DNA of 7,355 nt from Chloroflexota bacterium (lineage in GTDB: Bacteria > Chloroflexota > Anaerolineae > Fen-1058), in assembly GCA_016219235.1 (NCBI GenBank), contig JACRBO010000475.1, forward strand, positions 1 to 7,355, in the 5' to 3' direction. This document shows positions 1 through 6,451 of the stretch, in pieces. The notes beneath the pieces are model-generated. The model was given only the letters and a program-made list of their open reading frames with translations, was not told the origin of the DNA and did not search any database. The position numbers were made by a program, and so were the translations under genes. Each line of letters starts with the position of its first letter. The first letter of the stretch is position 1.

Positions 1-773
1 AGCGTGATCTGGCGATAGCCACCGGCGGCGGCCATCAGATAGCCCGATAGGTAGGCGACATCCACAATGCCGCTGAGCAAATTGCTGCCCGTCGCGTACG
101 TATTGGTCCACACGCCGTAGGAGAACTCCAGGCCCGCGACCGCAAACAGCAGGATACTGACCACCATGTGTTGCCAGGGCCGGCTGACCAGCCCCTGCCC
201 CATAAACACCAGCGACAACGTCGCAATATACGCCACGCCAAAATCGCCGATGAGATAGTAGGCGATGATCAGCAGCTGCATCACAGCGACATGGCCGGGA
301 TTGGACAGGACGTATCCCAACAAGACAATCAGAATCAGGGCTAGCACGACTAAGTAGACGCCCAGCACCGTCAACTTGCGACGCCGGCTGATCTGCACAC
401 CCAACGCGCGATAGTGCAGCACCAGACTTGCCAGGACTGGAATGAAGCCGATCGCCCACGAGACATCCGCAGCAGACGGATACGCCGTCGGCCGGCCCGA
501 AAAGTAGTCGTAGAGCCACAACGACTCGGAGACCGTCAACACCGTCATACCGGCGCCAAAGAACAACCACACCCGGCGCGCAGGCACGCCTCGTTCGAAG
601 AGCTGCGTGGCCCGTAAGATCAGGCCCGCCGCCAGCAGCGCGCCGACGGCAAACAGAGTATGGGTCAGGACCAGCAGCACTTCGCTGCCGCCGGGCTGCC
701 AGACGTACAGTCCGCCATAGACGAGCAGCAGGCCGCTGATAATCACGGGGGTAGGCCAGGTTCTTGTCAACAT
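1..773 (-). CDS. Multi-spanning membrane sensor-like protein, 3' end beyond the left edge (partial)
   Basis: The frame is open from an ATG at 773 to the left edge, giving 257 codons without a stop, so the C-terminus is missing. The visible part is almost wholly hydrophobic, with about eight membrane helices at roughly residues 8-26, 32-54, 68-86, 104-123, 134-154, 164-190, 203-220 and 232-252. A conserved-looking patch SESLWLYDYFSG...YPSAADVSWAIGF (residues 82-110) resembles the membrane sensor half of some GGDEF/EAL proteins and histidine kinases, where a 'PSxADxxY/W' motif opens a helix. The second half repeats the pattern loosely (VDVAYLSGYL, 238-247). I infer a cytoplasmic output domain beyond the edge, but none is visible. 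The start lies 28 bases after the stop of the upstream 140-residue gene, so co-transcription is likely. There is no strong ribosome binding site; a TTG directly before the ATG is an alternative start. Confidence is high for a membrane protein and low for signalling. Confidence 0.8.
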   Translation of the reverse strand, partial: MLTRTWPTPVIISGLLLVYGGLYVWQPGGSEVLLVLTHTLFAVGALLAAGLILRATQLFERGVPARRVWLFFGAGMTVLTVSESLWLYDYFSGRPTAYPSAADVSWAIGFIPVLASLVLHYRALGVQISRRRKLTVLGVYLVVLALILIVLLGYVLSNPGHVAVMQLLIIAYYLIGDFGVAYIATLSLVFMGQGLVSRPWQHMVVSILLFAVAGLEFSYGVWTNTYATGSNLLSGIVDVAYLSGYLMAAAGGYRQIT

Positions 774-801
774 CAAACGTCTCGCGGGAAACCGTCGATC
801 G

Positions 802-1224
802 TCATAAACAGATCAGTCCGTACTGCTCATTGAGCGCGGCCAGCTGAGGCGGCAGTTGGCTGAGCAGGGTCGCCATCGTCGATTTCAGCAGGTACTCCCC
901 CAGAATCTGGCGGGCCAACAGCTGCGCCTGCCGCGCATACGAGCGGTAAACGGACAACAAGATCCGGGCGTTGACATCGGGCAAGCGCTGCCCCAACTGG
1001 GATAGATCGGCCAACCCCGTCAGGGCCTGCCAGGCATGTTGACCGGCATAGTGGTTCAGCTGCTTCGTAAATTGATCGCTTAACGGCTTGCCGCCGGTGC
1101 GCGCGATGACGTCGCTCAGCCCCACCAACAACGTCTTAAACAACAAACTCAAGTCTGCACACAGGGCCTGATTGGTATCGATCGGGGCGGCTTCGTTTGT
1201 AGGTGAGAGCGACGGAATGGACAT
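802..1224 (-). CDS. Small helical protein of unknown function
   Basis: This is a 140-residue protein starting MSIPSLSPTN and ending EQYGLICL. I do not recognise the family. It has no signal peptide or membrane helix. After a flexible N-terminal 18 residues it looks entirely helical: Leu-rich helices at about 20-42, a Gly/Lys turn (TGGKPLSD, 43-50), then helices at about 50-75, 83-115 and 117-135. A longer frame open to 1401 exists, but I chose the ATG at 1224 because a good promoter (1271-1299) and a 13-bp hairpin (1335-1366) lie inside that extension. The predicted leader is about 40 bases and lacks a clear Shine-Dalgarno match, which is a weakness of this start. The gene precedes the membrane sensor-like gene by 28 bases, so the pair is probably one operon. 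A role as a soluble partner or regulator of that protein is only a guess from position. Confidence 0.7.
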   Translation of the reverse strand: MSIPSLSPTNEAAPIDTNQALCADLSLLFKTLLVGLSDVIARTGGKPLSDQFTKQLNHYAGQHAWQALTGLADLSQLGQRLPDVNARILLSVYRSYARQAQLLARQILGEYLLKSTMATLLSQLPPQLAALNEQYGLICL

Positions 1225-1270
1225 GGAGGCTTTGAGTTGGCGGTCAAATTCTCTGACGCAGGGCGACCAT

Positions 1271-1299
1271 ACTATACGGCGAAGCGCGGCGGACGTCAA
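1271..1299 (-). promoter_or_regulatory. Sigma70-type promoter for the 140-residue gene and sensor operon
   Basis: Read on the minus strand there is a -35 TTGACG (1299-1294), a 17-base spacer and a -10 TATAGT (1276-1271). Each hexamer differs from the consensus at one position and the spacing is ideal. The expected start of transcription is near 1264, about 40 bases before the ATG at 1224. The promoter sits just downstream of the 13-bp hairpin, so the preceding ATPase gene and this operon look like separate units. Confidence 0.75.
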
Positions 1300-1334
1300 T
1301 ATAGAGAAATACTGATTTTGGCCAACAAATGTCA

Positions 1335-1366
1335 CCGCGCTCATCTCCATACCGAGATGAGCGCGG
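1335..1366 (-). terminator. Perfect 13-bp hairpin after the HerA-like gene, probable terminator
   Basis: CCGCGCTCATCTC (1335-1347) pairs without a mismatch with 1354-1366 around a 6-base loop. It starts 49 bases past the stop of the ATPase gene and lies upstream of the next promoter, where a terminator is expected. In minus-strand RNA the stem is followed by a short, interrupted U stretch (TGACATTTGTTGG), so it is a weak intrinsic terminator by the U-tract criterion. It might instead act as a 3'-end stabilising stem. Confidence 0.55.
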
Positions 1367-1414
1367 CAACGGGTGGGTTGATTAGCGCAGATTCGTGTCA
1401 ATTCGCGGAGGGCC

Positions 1415-3889
1415 TTACTCCCATGCGGGTGTGAGTGTGCCCTGCTCGTCCTTCCAGTACGGCGCCCAGACCAGCGTGCACAGCTGTACGTTGATGTTGG
1501 TCTTCTTCGGTTTGATCGTCAGCGTCTCAAAGACTTCGCTTTGCGGATCAACCGCCGAGGACAATTCGGTGGCCTGCGCCTCGACCTCGGCGTTGAGTTC
1601 GGCCAGCTGCTGTTGATACACCTTCACGTTCTCTTCGGCGCGGGCAATGTCCTGGCCTTCTTTCATCGTGCGGCCCGCGCCGCGAATAGCCATCGTCGCC
1701 TTGCCGATGTTGCCGCTGCTGTTGATCTTGCGGCCGCCCAGCGCGCCCAGCAGCGTCGCGCCAAACGAGATGGCCGTCTGCATCTTCTGCTGATCGGCCT
1801 GCGACTTCTCCCGATCGACCGCTTCCTGCGCCTTGCGAATGCGCTCTTGCAGTGCAGCCACTTTGGGCGCATATTTCTTGCGCATTTGATCCACCAGCTT
1901 GTCGCGTTTCTCGCGCGTGCTCTGCGACAGGCGAATGCGGAAGTCGCGCTCGTCTTCGCCGGGCTGCGACACAGTCTTGGTGCTGGGACTGAAGAACAGC
2001 TCGATCTGCTGCGTGCCATACAGCCACGTCACCAAATCTTTCTGCCACGCCGCATAACTCCTAGCTTTGCTCGCCGCGGGCGGCAGTTCGGCAAATTGCG
2101 CGCCATCGCTGGAGGTGCGCTCCAGATCACCGGCGGGCACTGCCAGCGGCTGCGCATCTTCCCAGTTGACGGGGATCGCATTGTCGGTGATGGCCGTGGC
2201 GAACGTCGCGTCTTGCGCGAAATCGAGCCTGGTCTTGGTATCGACAAAGTTCACTTTCGCCGCGCCAAAGATCACGGGCCGATAGAACACGCTGCCCCCT
2301 CGACCCCGCGCGGGGATGAAGAACTGCTGGATTTCGGCGGGCAATGCGGGACGTTGACCGATGGGTGCAGAAGAAGCCATCGGTGTCGGCGCAACCGATT
2401 GAACCCCTGCAGCCGCAGGGGCAGCTGGCGCGATCGGGGTTACGGGGGCCGCCGTGGGTGTGATCGGCGATGCGGCTTTGATCGGGTCCATCAACGTCTT
2501 GATCTGATTGCGCGTCAACGGGCCGCGCAAATACGACATCACCCAGCGTGTCTGAAACACGACGGGCGCATCTTCGTGCGTGTTGTTCATCAAGAACACG
2601 CGATTGCCCAGACCCGCCAGCGTCTGCTCCATCTTCGATCGATCGTAGCCGCCGCTCGCCGACACCGCCGCGCCTTCGAGGCCATCCAGCACGCGCTGCT
2701 TGTCCCGATCGGTTTGCAGCCGCCCGATGAACCATGTGCCCGCATTGCTCAAGCCTTTGTAATCCAGATCGACCGGGTTCTGCGTGGCGAGCACGATGCC
2801 CAGGCCAAAGGCGCGCGCCTGCTTGAGCAGCGTCAACAGCGGCTGCTTCGACGGCGGATTGGCCGTCGGCGGGAAGTAGCCGAAAATCTCATCCATGTAC
2901 AAAATCGCGCGCAGGCTGGTCGTGCCCGATTGCTGCCGCATCCAGCCCAGCGTTTGATTGAGCAGCAGCGACACGAAGAACATGCGCTCCGCGTCGCTGA
3001 GATGGGCGATCGAGACGATGGAGAGTTTGGGTTTGCCGCCCGGCGAATACAACATGCGGCCTACATCCAGCGGCTCGCCTTCCAGCCACGCGTTGAAGCC
3101 GGGCGAGGCCAGCAAATTATTGAGCGCCATCACCAGCCCGAAGCGATCTTTCGCGGGATAAAACGCATCCAGATCGAGCACGCCGATCTTCGTCATGGGC
3201 GGCGTTTGAATCAGGCCGATCAACGCAGCGAGGTCAAGGTCCTTGCCCTGCTTCCACGCGTTATCGAGCAGGTTGGAGATGAGGATGTGTTCGCGACTTT
3301 GCAGCGGATCGGCGTCGATGCCAAGCAGGCCCAGCAAACTGGTGACGGTAGTGCTGATGCGTTCGCGCAATAGTTCGCCGTCGTCCATCACGGCCTGACC
3401 CGGCGCGGCAAACGACTTGAGGATCGACATCGACAAGCCCGCGCTGCTGCCCGGCGTGTAGATCGTCATGTCCACTTTGTCGCGCAGCAGCTTAATCCGA
3501 TCGGGGTTCTGCCCCCAATCGGCCAGGCCGCCCAGCCACGTCGCGGCCTGTTTGTTGGCATAGTCCTGCGACGACATGCCTTTCTTGGCTGCATCTTCTT
3601 CGTTGATCCACGGCAGAAAATCATCGCCGCGCAGATTGGGGAAGGTCAGCAGCAGGTTGGCGAGGTCGCCTTTGGGATCGATCAAAATGGCGGGTACGCC
3701 GTCGATGGCAGCCTCTTCGATCAGCGCGACGCACAGGCCGGTCTTGCCGCTGCCCGTCATGCCCACGCACACCGCGTGCGTGACCAGGTCTTTCGAATCG
3801 TACAAGATCAAATCATCGCGTAGTTGTTGAGCTGATAGATCGTACTCTTTGCCCAGATAAAACACGCCGAGCTTCTCGTAGTCTTGCAT
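1415..3889 (-). CDS. HerA/FtsK-type P-loop ATPase with coiled-coil C-terminal region
   Basis: This is an 824-residue protein. An N-terminal strand-rich stretch (residues 1-40) leads into Walker A GMTGSGKT (43-50), then ILIDPKGDL (69-77), typical of HerA/VirB4-type ATPases. Walker B is AILYMDEIF (328-336, Asp333-Glu334), followed by VLATQNP (366-372) and FIGR (387-390), the place where these motors carry sensor and arginine-finger residues. All key residues are present, so it should hydrolyse ATP, probably as a hexameric ring. Residues 472-515 are a Pro/Ala/Thr-rich linker. The C-terminal part has a charged coiled coil (about 645-705), a Gly-rich hydrophobic patch (706-722), a second coil (745-778) and a conserved-looking tail LVWAPYW (806-812). 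No transmembrane helix is evident. I chose the ATG at 3889 because GGAGG lies 8 bases upstream; the frame opens 23 codons earlier in repeat DNA without such a site. HerA usually works with the NurA nuclease, which is not visible here. The substrate (DNA or protein) is unknown. Confidence 0.9.
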   Translation of the reverse strand: MQDYEKLGVFYLGKEYDLSAQQLRDDLILYDSKDLVTHAVCVGMTGSGKTGLCVALIEEAAIDGVPAILIDPKGDLANLLLTFPNLRGDDFLPWINEEDAAKKGMSSQDYANKQAATWLGGLADWGQNPDRIKLLRDKVDMTIYTPGSSAGLSMSILKSFAAPGQAVMDDGELLRERISTTVTSLLGLLGIDADPLQSREHILISNLLDNAWKQGKDLDLAALIGLIQTPPMTKIGVLDLDAFYPAKDRFGLVMALNNLLASPGFNAWLEGEPLDVGRMLYSPGGKPKLSIVSIAHLSDAERMFFVSLLLNQTLGWMRQQSGTTSLRAILYMDEIFGYFPPTANPPSKQPLLTLLKQARAFGLGIVLATQNPVDLDYKGLSNAGTWFIGRLQTDRDKQRVLDGLEGAAVSASGGYDRSKMEQTLAGLGNRVFLMNNTHEDAPVVFQTRWVMSYLRGPLTRNQIKTLMDPIKAASPITPTAAPVTPIAPAAPAAAGVQSVAPTPMASSAPIGQRPALPAEIQQFFIPARGRGGSVFYRPVIFGAAKVNFVDTKTRLDFAQDATFATAITDNAIPVNWEDAQPLAVPAGDLERTSSDGAQFAELPPAASKARSYAAWQKDLVTWLYGTQQIELFFSPSTKTVSQPGEDERDFRIRLSQSTREKRDKLVDQMRKKYAPKVAALQERIRKAQEAVDREKSQADQQKMQTAISFGATLLGALGGRKINSSGNIGKATMAIRGAGRTMKEGQDIARAEENVKVYQQQLAELNAEVEAQATELSSAVDPQSEVFETLTIKPKKTNINVQLCTLVWAPYWKDEQGTLTPAWE

Positions 3890-3897
3890 GCTGTTCG

Positions 3898-3902
3898 CCT
3901 CC
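3898..3902 (-). promoter_or_regulatory. Ribosome binding site of the HerA-like gene
   Basis: GGAGG on the minus strand lies 8 bases before the ATG at 3889. It fixes the start there rather than at the upstream in-frame ATG at 3958, which sits next to the hairpin and has no comparable site. Confidence 0.8.
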
Positions 3903-3916
3903 ACAGATGGATTAAC

Positions 3917-3943
3917 CACGAAGGACACGCAGGTCACGAAGTG
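3917..3943. repeat. Three 9-base tandem units, CACGAAGGA type
   Basis: Plus-strand units CACGAAGGA, CACGCAGGT and CACGAAGTG follow one another directly and are preceded by AAC. Similar 'cacgaaggacacgaag' strings are a common dispersed intergenic repeat in many environmental bacterial genomes, from recall. Here they lie in the leader of the HerA-like gene, between its ribosome binding site and the upstream hairpin. No function is apparent. Confidence 0.55.
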
Positions 3944-3958
3944 GCTGAAGATCACCAA

Positions 3959-3996
3959 AATGCGCGCACAGGTAATTTCCTACCTGTGCGCGCATT
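3959..3996 (-). terminator. Perfect 16-bp hairpin, probable terminator of the VanW gene
   Basis: Positions 3959-3974 and 3981-3996 are perfect inverse complements around the 6-base loop ATTTCC; the GC-rich core is TGCGCGCACAGGTA. In minus-strand RNA the stem begins 35 bases after the stop of the VanW-family gene and ends in CAUUUUGG, so a U run follows the stem. It is a good candidate for intrinsic termination before the HerA-like gene. On the opposite strand it is followed by TTGTAAAT, so two-way function is possible but weaker. Because it also lies 70 bases before the HerA-like start, an operator or leader role is an alternative. Confidence 0.7.
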
Positions 3997-4030
3997 GTAA
4001 ATCAAAAATCAAAAAGCCAACATCGGCAAT

Positions 4031-5836
4031 TCATTGCCCGGTGCCCACCATGAACACGGCCTGCCACGGCAAATATCGGGTGAAGACGCGGTCTTGTGAG
4101 ATCACCTGCCCGTTCAGTGTCACGGTACGATTGACGGTGACATCCGCGCCGTCGACGGCATAATCGACCTGCTTCGTGACGCCAGCGGCCAGCGTAGGAT
4201 CTTCTTCGTACTTGTCGGGCGGATGCGGTACAACATTCTCGACGATCGGATCGGCAATGGTGACTTGCCGGCCATCAGGCGTGCTGTAGAACTTAAACGT
4301 CAGTCGCCCGGCCTCGTGGTTGGCGTACGCTTCGATCAGCAAATGGTAGGGCGTGTCATTCGTGAATCGAAAATCGACGTCGGGGCTGAACACCGTCGCA
4401 TCCAGGCCGGGGCCAAAACCGCGCTCGTACCAGCTCACCCGATAGGCATGCGGCCAGCGTTCGATGACGGGGAAACCCGCCTCAAATGCTGCGCGAAAGA
4501 CCGTCGTGCTGACCTGGCACACGCCGCCGCCCACACCCGTCACCGTGCGACCGTTGAAAATAATCAGCGCTTCGGCGAAACCTTTGTCCAGGCTCACATC
4601 GCCCAGGTACTTGTTGAACGAGAACGTCTCGCCCGGCTTGATGAGGACGCCCTGAAATTGCGCCGTCGCCGCGCCGATGTTGGTCATGCGCTCTTTGCTC
4701 GACCCGGCGTAGAACGTCTGCCCCTGCGCGATGAGCTGCGTGATGCCCAGCTCGGCCGCTTTCGCCGTGTCGGGGAAATCGGGCTGCTGCACGACCACGT
4801 CGAGCTTCACATGTCGCTCGCCGCGCGCCAGCGCAGCATTCATCCGCTCGATCGTGCTGGTGATGTTGAGCGTGCGGCCGGCTTTGCTGGCCTGAATGGC
4901 GTCGAGCTGTTTCGTCTCGTCGTTGAAGATAAAGCGCGCGTCCTCGGGCGTCCGATCGATCTGCGCGGCCAGGTCGGCCAGCCCGGCGTGCAGCAGATCG
5001 GCGTTGAACTCGATCGTGATGTCGCTGCCGTCCGGCGCGAGTTCGGTGGTGATCAACGCGGCCAACTGCGGCGGCGTCAAATCCCAACTGGTTGGCTCGC
5101 CGGGCAGCGGATTCTCCAGATCAAGCGTGAGGTTGCCGTTGAGCACATTTTGCAGCCGCAGCGCGGCGGCCGAGGTATCGCGCACGGTCGGTTGCAGTGT
5201 TTCGATCGGCAGCGTGAGGCGCGTCGTCTTGTCCAGCGAGCGGCCCGTTTCGGCCAGCATCGGCAGCGTGCGGGTCACATCCAGCACGCGCCCGATCTGC
5301 GACGGCGTGGTGATCACGGTCAGGGCGTTGAGCTGCAACCCGGCGTCGATGGGCGCGCGATCGATCTGCTGCGCCAGCCGGGTCAAAAACGCCTGCGCCA
5401 CGGCGGGATCGAAGACCACACTCGGCGGCAGATTCACGCCGCCCAGCGCGGTGTCGAATTGCCGACCAGCGTCACCGCGCGCCGCATCGAGCGCATTTTG
5501 CGCCGTGGCGCGGGCATCGAGGCGCAGCCCCAGATCGACCGGAGTCGCGAGCCACTGCTGCGTGCCGTCGGTCAGTTCGATTGTGGTGTTGTTGAACTTG
5601 ATCGCCAGCTGTTGTTCGAGATTGGCCGCCGCTTCGTCCAGTGACTGATGGCTCAGATCGACATTCCACACGCGGACGTTGGGCAGCACGTGAAAGGCGT
5701 ACACGATCTGAAAGAAGATAAAGCCCAGCAGCACGACCACGACCAGCGTGGCCAGGCCCAGCACCATAACAAACGCCCACGGCAGACGTGTCGTGGGTTT
5801 GATTTTACGCAGATTGGGGAGGGTGGTCGCGCTCAT
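4031..5836 (-). CDS. VanW-family cell-surface protein with G5 domain
   Basis: This is a 601-residue protein. A basic N-terminus (residues 1-20) and one hydrophobic helix (about 20-48) suggest a single-pass anchor with the rest outside the cell. Residues about 55-350 hold two loosely repeated alpha/beta units of the kind that precede VanW (putative peptidoglycan-binding domain), for example PVDLGLRLD and ASKAGRTLN. The VanW domain spans about 375-525, with KPGETFSFN (400-408), GGGVCQVSTT (436-445) and PHAYRVSWY (462-470). The tail (about 545-600) fits a G5 domain: VTVNRTVTLNG, then YLPWQAVFMVGTG. VanW was named from vancomycin-resistance clusters, but its biochemical role is unknown; nothing here suggests a resistance cluster. 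The ATG at 5836 is preferred over an in-frame start at 5872 because the -10 and -35 boxes lie between them. The gene appears to be its own transcription unit, with a promoter abutting the start and a hairpin after the stop. Confidence 0.93.
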   Translation of the reverse strand: MSATTLPNLRKIKPTTRLPWAFVMVLGLATLVVVVLLGFIFFQIVYAFHVLPNVRVWNVDLSHQSLDEAAANLEQQLAIKFNNTTIELTDGTQQWLATPVDLGLRLDARATAQNALDAARGDAGRQFDTALGGVNLPPSVVFDPAVAQAFLTRLAQQIDRAPIDAGLQLNALTVITTPSQIGRVLDVTRTLPMLAETGRSLDKTTRLTLPIETLQPTVRDTSAAALRLQNVLNGNLTLDLENPLPGEPTSWDLTPPQLAALITTELAPDGSDITIEFNADLLHAGLADLAAQIDRTPEDARFIFNDETKQLDAIQASKAGRTLNITSTIERMNAALARGERHVKLDVVVQQPDFPDTAKAAELGITQLIAQGQTFYAGSSKERMTNIGAATAQFQGVLIKPGETFSFNKYLGDVSLDKGFAEALIIFNGRTVTGVGGGVCQVSTTVFRAAFEAGFPVIERWPHAYRVSWYERGFGPGLDATVFSPDVDFRFTNDTPYHLLIEAYANHEAGRLTFKFYSTPDGRQVTIADPIVENVVPHPPDKYEEDPTLAAGVTKQVDYAVDGADVTVNRTVTLNGQVISQDRVFTRYLPWQAVFMVGTGQ

Positions 5837-5842
5837 GAACGA

Positions 5843-5872
5843 ATCATACCATAGCGCAGCGGCGCGTGGCAA
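5843..5872 (-). promoter_or_regulatory. Promoter abutting the VanW start (predicted leaderless)
   Basis: On the minus strand there is a -35 TTGCCA (5872-5867), an 18-base spacer and a -10 TATGAT (5848-5843). Only six bases (TCGTTC) separate the -10 box from the ATG at 5836. With normal sigma70 spacing the first transcribed base would be the A of that ATG, so the mRNA would have no leader. This agrees with the absence of a Shine-Dalgarno sequence. Confidence 0.65.
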
Positions 5873-5923
5873 CTGATCTGTTGCGGGGCTTGTTTTAAGG
5901 CTTTGGGGTTACCCCTCTGCCCA

Positions 5924-6108
5924 CGTCATTGCGAGCGCTTTTTGCGAAGCAATCTCGTCGGGCCAGGCAGGAGATGGCTTCGTCGCATCCTTCGACTGCG
6001 TGGCGAAAAGCGGCCACTCCGCTCAGGATGCTCCTCGCCATGACGCCTGCTGGAGAAGTTTCTGCCGGTGCGGATGACCGGCCCGGCCATGGGCGACTCG
6101 CAATGACG
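5924..6108. repeat. Modular palindromic dispersed repeat (CGTCATTGCGAG ends)
   Basis: The ends are perfect 12-base inverted repeats: CGTCATTGCGAG at 5924-5935 and its complement at 6097-6108. A second, 11/12 copy of the right end lies at 6034-6045, so the element looks like a 122-bp unit with a 63-bp extension. Inside are two hairpins. One is GAAGCAATCTC (5946-5956) with 5971-5981, 10 of 11 paired. The other is GCATCCT (5985-5991) with 6025-6031, with inner GTGGC/GCCAC (6000-6004, 6013-6017). Repeats carrying CATTGCGAG and GAAGCAATCTC are scattered between genes in many unrelated bacteria, from recall. There is no transposase or coding frame I would trust here. It fills most of the 284-base gap between the DUF3006 and VanW genes and starts 12 bases after the DUF3006 stop codon. 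It may also provide that operon's 3' structure. Confidence 0.75.
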
Positions 6109-6120
6109 CTGAGATGCCGC

Positions 6121-6429
6121 TTACTTCTTGAAGATGTCGTCGAGCAGGTTGCGAATGCGTTCTTTGCTCGCAGCCGTCGCAGCCGCATCCACTTCGATCG
6201 CTGGGGCCGCAGACTCGGCTTGCGCAGAAGCCGTACCCGCTTTAGGCGCGGGTACGCTGATCGTGACCACATCACCGGCGCGCGCATTGGGCGGCAGCGT
6301 GCTGCGCGGCACCACCAGCTGCTCGTCGCCTTCAAACATGATCACCGCCAGGTCGCCTTCAAACTGATCGATCACGCCGCGGCGGCTGGCGGCGGGGGCG
6401 GCGACGTTGTCAGAAGTATTGGCGTCCAT
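6121..6429 (-). CDS. DUF3006 family protein
   Basis: This is a 102-residue protein. Residues 16-60 carry the DUF3006 pattern: RGVIDQFEGDLAVIMFEGDEQLVV, a Pro-Arg step, LPPNARAGDVV; in sequence terms a 'viDrFEgdlAV...vPrs.LP..a..Gdvv' signature. The C-terminal helix KERIRNLLDDIFKK (89-102) also fits the family, with an Ala-rich insert of about 25 residues (64-88) before it. There is no signal peptide, so it is probably cytoplasmic. The family's biochemical role is not known; it is often found beside ComEC-like metallo-beta-lactamase genes, as here. The start at 6429 is preferred because AGGAGG sits 8 bases upstream; a GTG directly before it (6432) would leave only 5 bases. It lies 75 bases after the MBL lipoprotein gene and is probably in the same operon. 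Confidence 0.85.
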   Translation of the reverse strand: MDANTSDNVAAPAASRRGVIDQFEGDLAVIMFEGDEQLVVPRSTLPPNARAGDVVTISVPAPKAGTASAQAESAAPAIEVDAAATAASKERIRNLLDDIFKK

Positions 6430-6437
6430 CACAGTTG

Positions 6438-6443
6438 CCTCCT
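6438..6443 (-). promoter_or_regulatory. Ribosome binding site of the DUF3006 gene
   Basis: AGGAGG on the minus strand lies 8 bases before the ATG at 6429. It is a full Shine-Dalgarno match and indicates independent, efficient initiation of this second gene of the probable operon. Confidence 0.85.
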
Positions 6444-6451
6444 GAAATGTA

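Noticed and set aside
1225..1401. N-terminal extension of the 140-residue protein (start at 1401)
   Set aside because: The extension covers the 13-bp hairpin and a near-consensus promoter and reads as non-conserved, Cys/Arg-containing sequence.
1541..3373. A 610-codon open frame on the plus strand
   Set aside because: It is exactly antisense to the HerA-like gene, rich in Arg, His and Gln with no recognisable domain, and has no ribosome binding site. Long antisense frames of this kind are expected opposite GC-rich genes.
4223..5644. A 473-codon open frame on the plus strand
   Set aside because: It is antisense to the VanW gene, with the same Arg/His/Gln-rich composition. The minus-strand product has clear VanW and G5 motifs.
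4031..5836. Vancomycin-resistance locus suggested by the VanW domain
   Set aside because: No ligase, dehydrogenase, dipeptidase or VanRS genes are present. VanW domains are widespread in bacteria unrelated to resistance clusters.
5905..5915. Short palindrome GGGGTTACCCC upstream of the VanW promoter
   Set aside because: Five-base arms are too short to call an operator from a single occurrence; it lies about 33 bases upstream of the -35 box and could be chance.
5924..6108. CRISPR or small RNA gene in the gap before VanW
   Set aside because: There is no regularly spaced direct repeat. The structure is explained by inverted repeats of a dispersed element, and no promoter clearly drives a small RNA here.
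5895..6335. A 146-codon minus-strand frame, and a 176-codon plus-strand frame over the same region
   Set aside because: Both run through the palindromic repeat and into the DUF3006 gene in other frames; the translations are low-complexity and repeat-derived.
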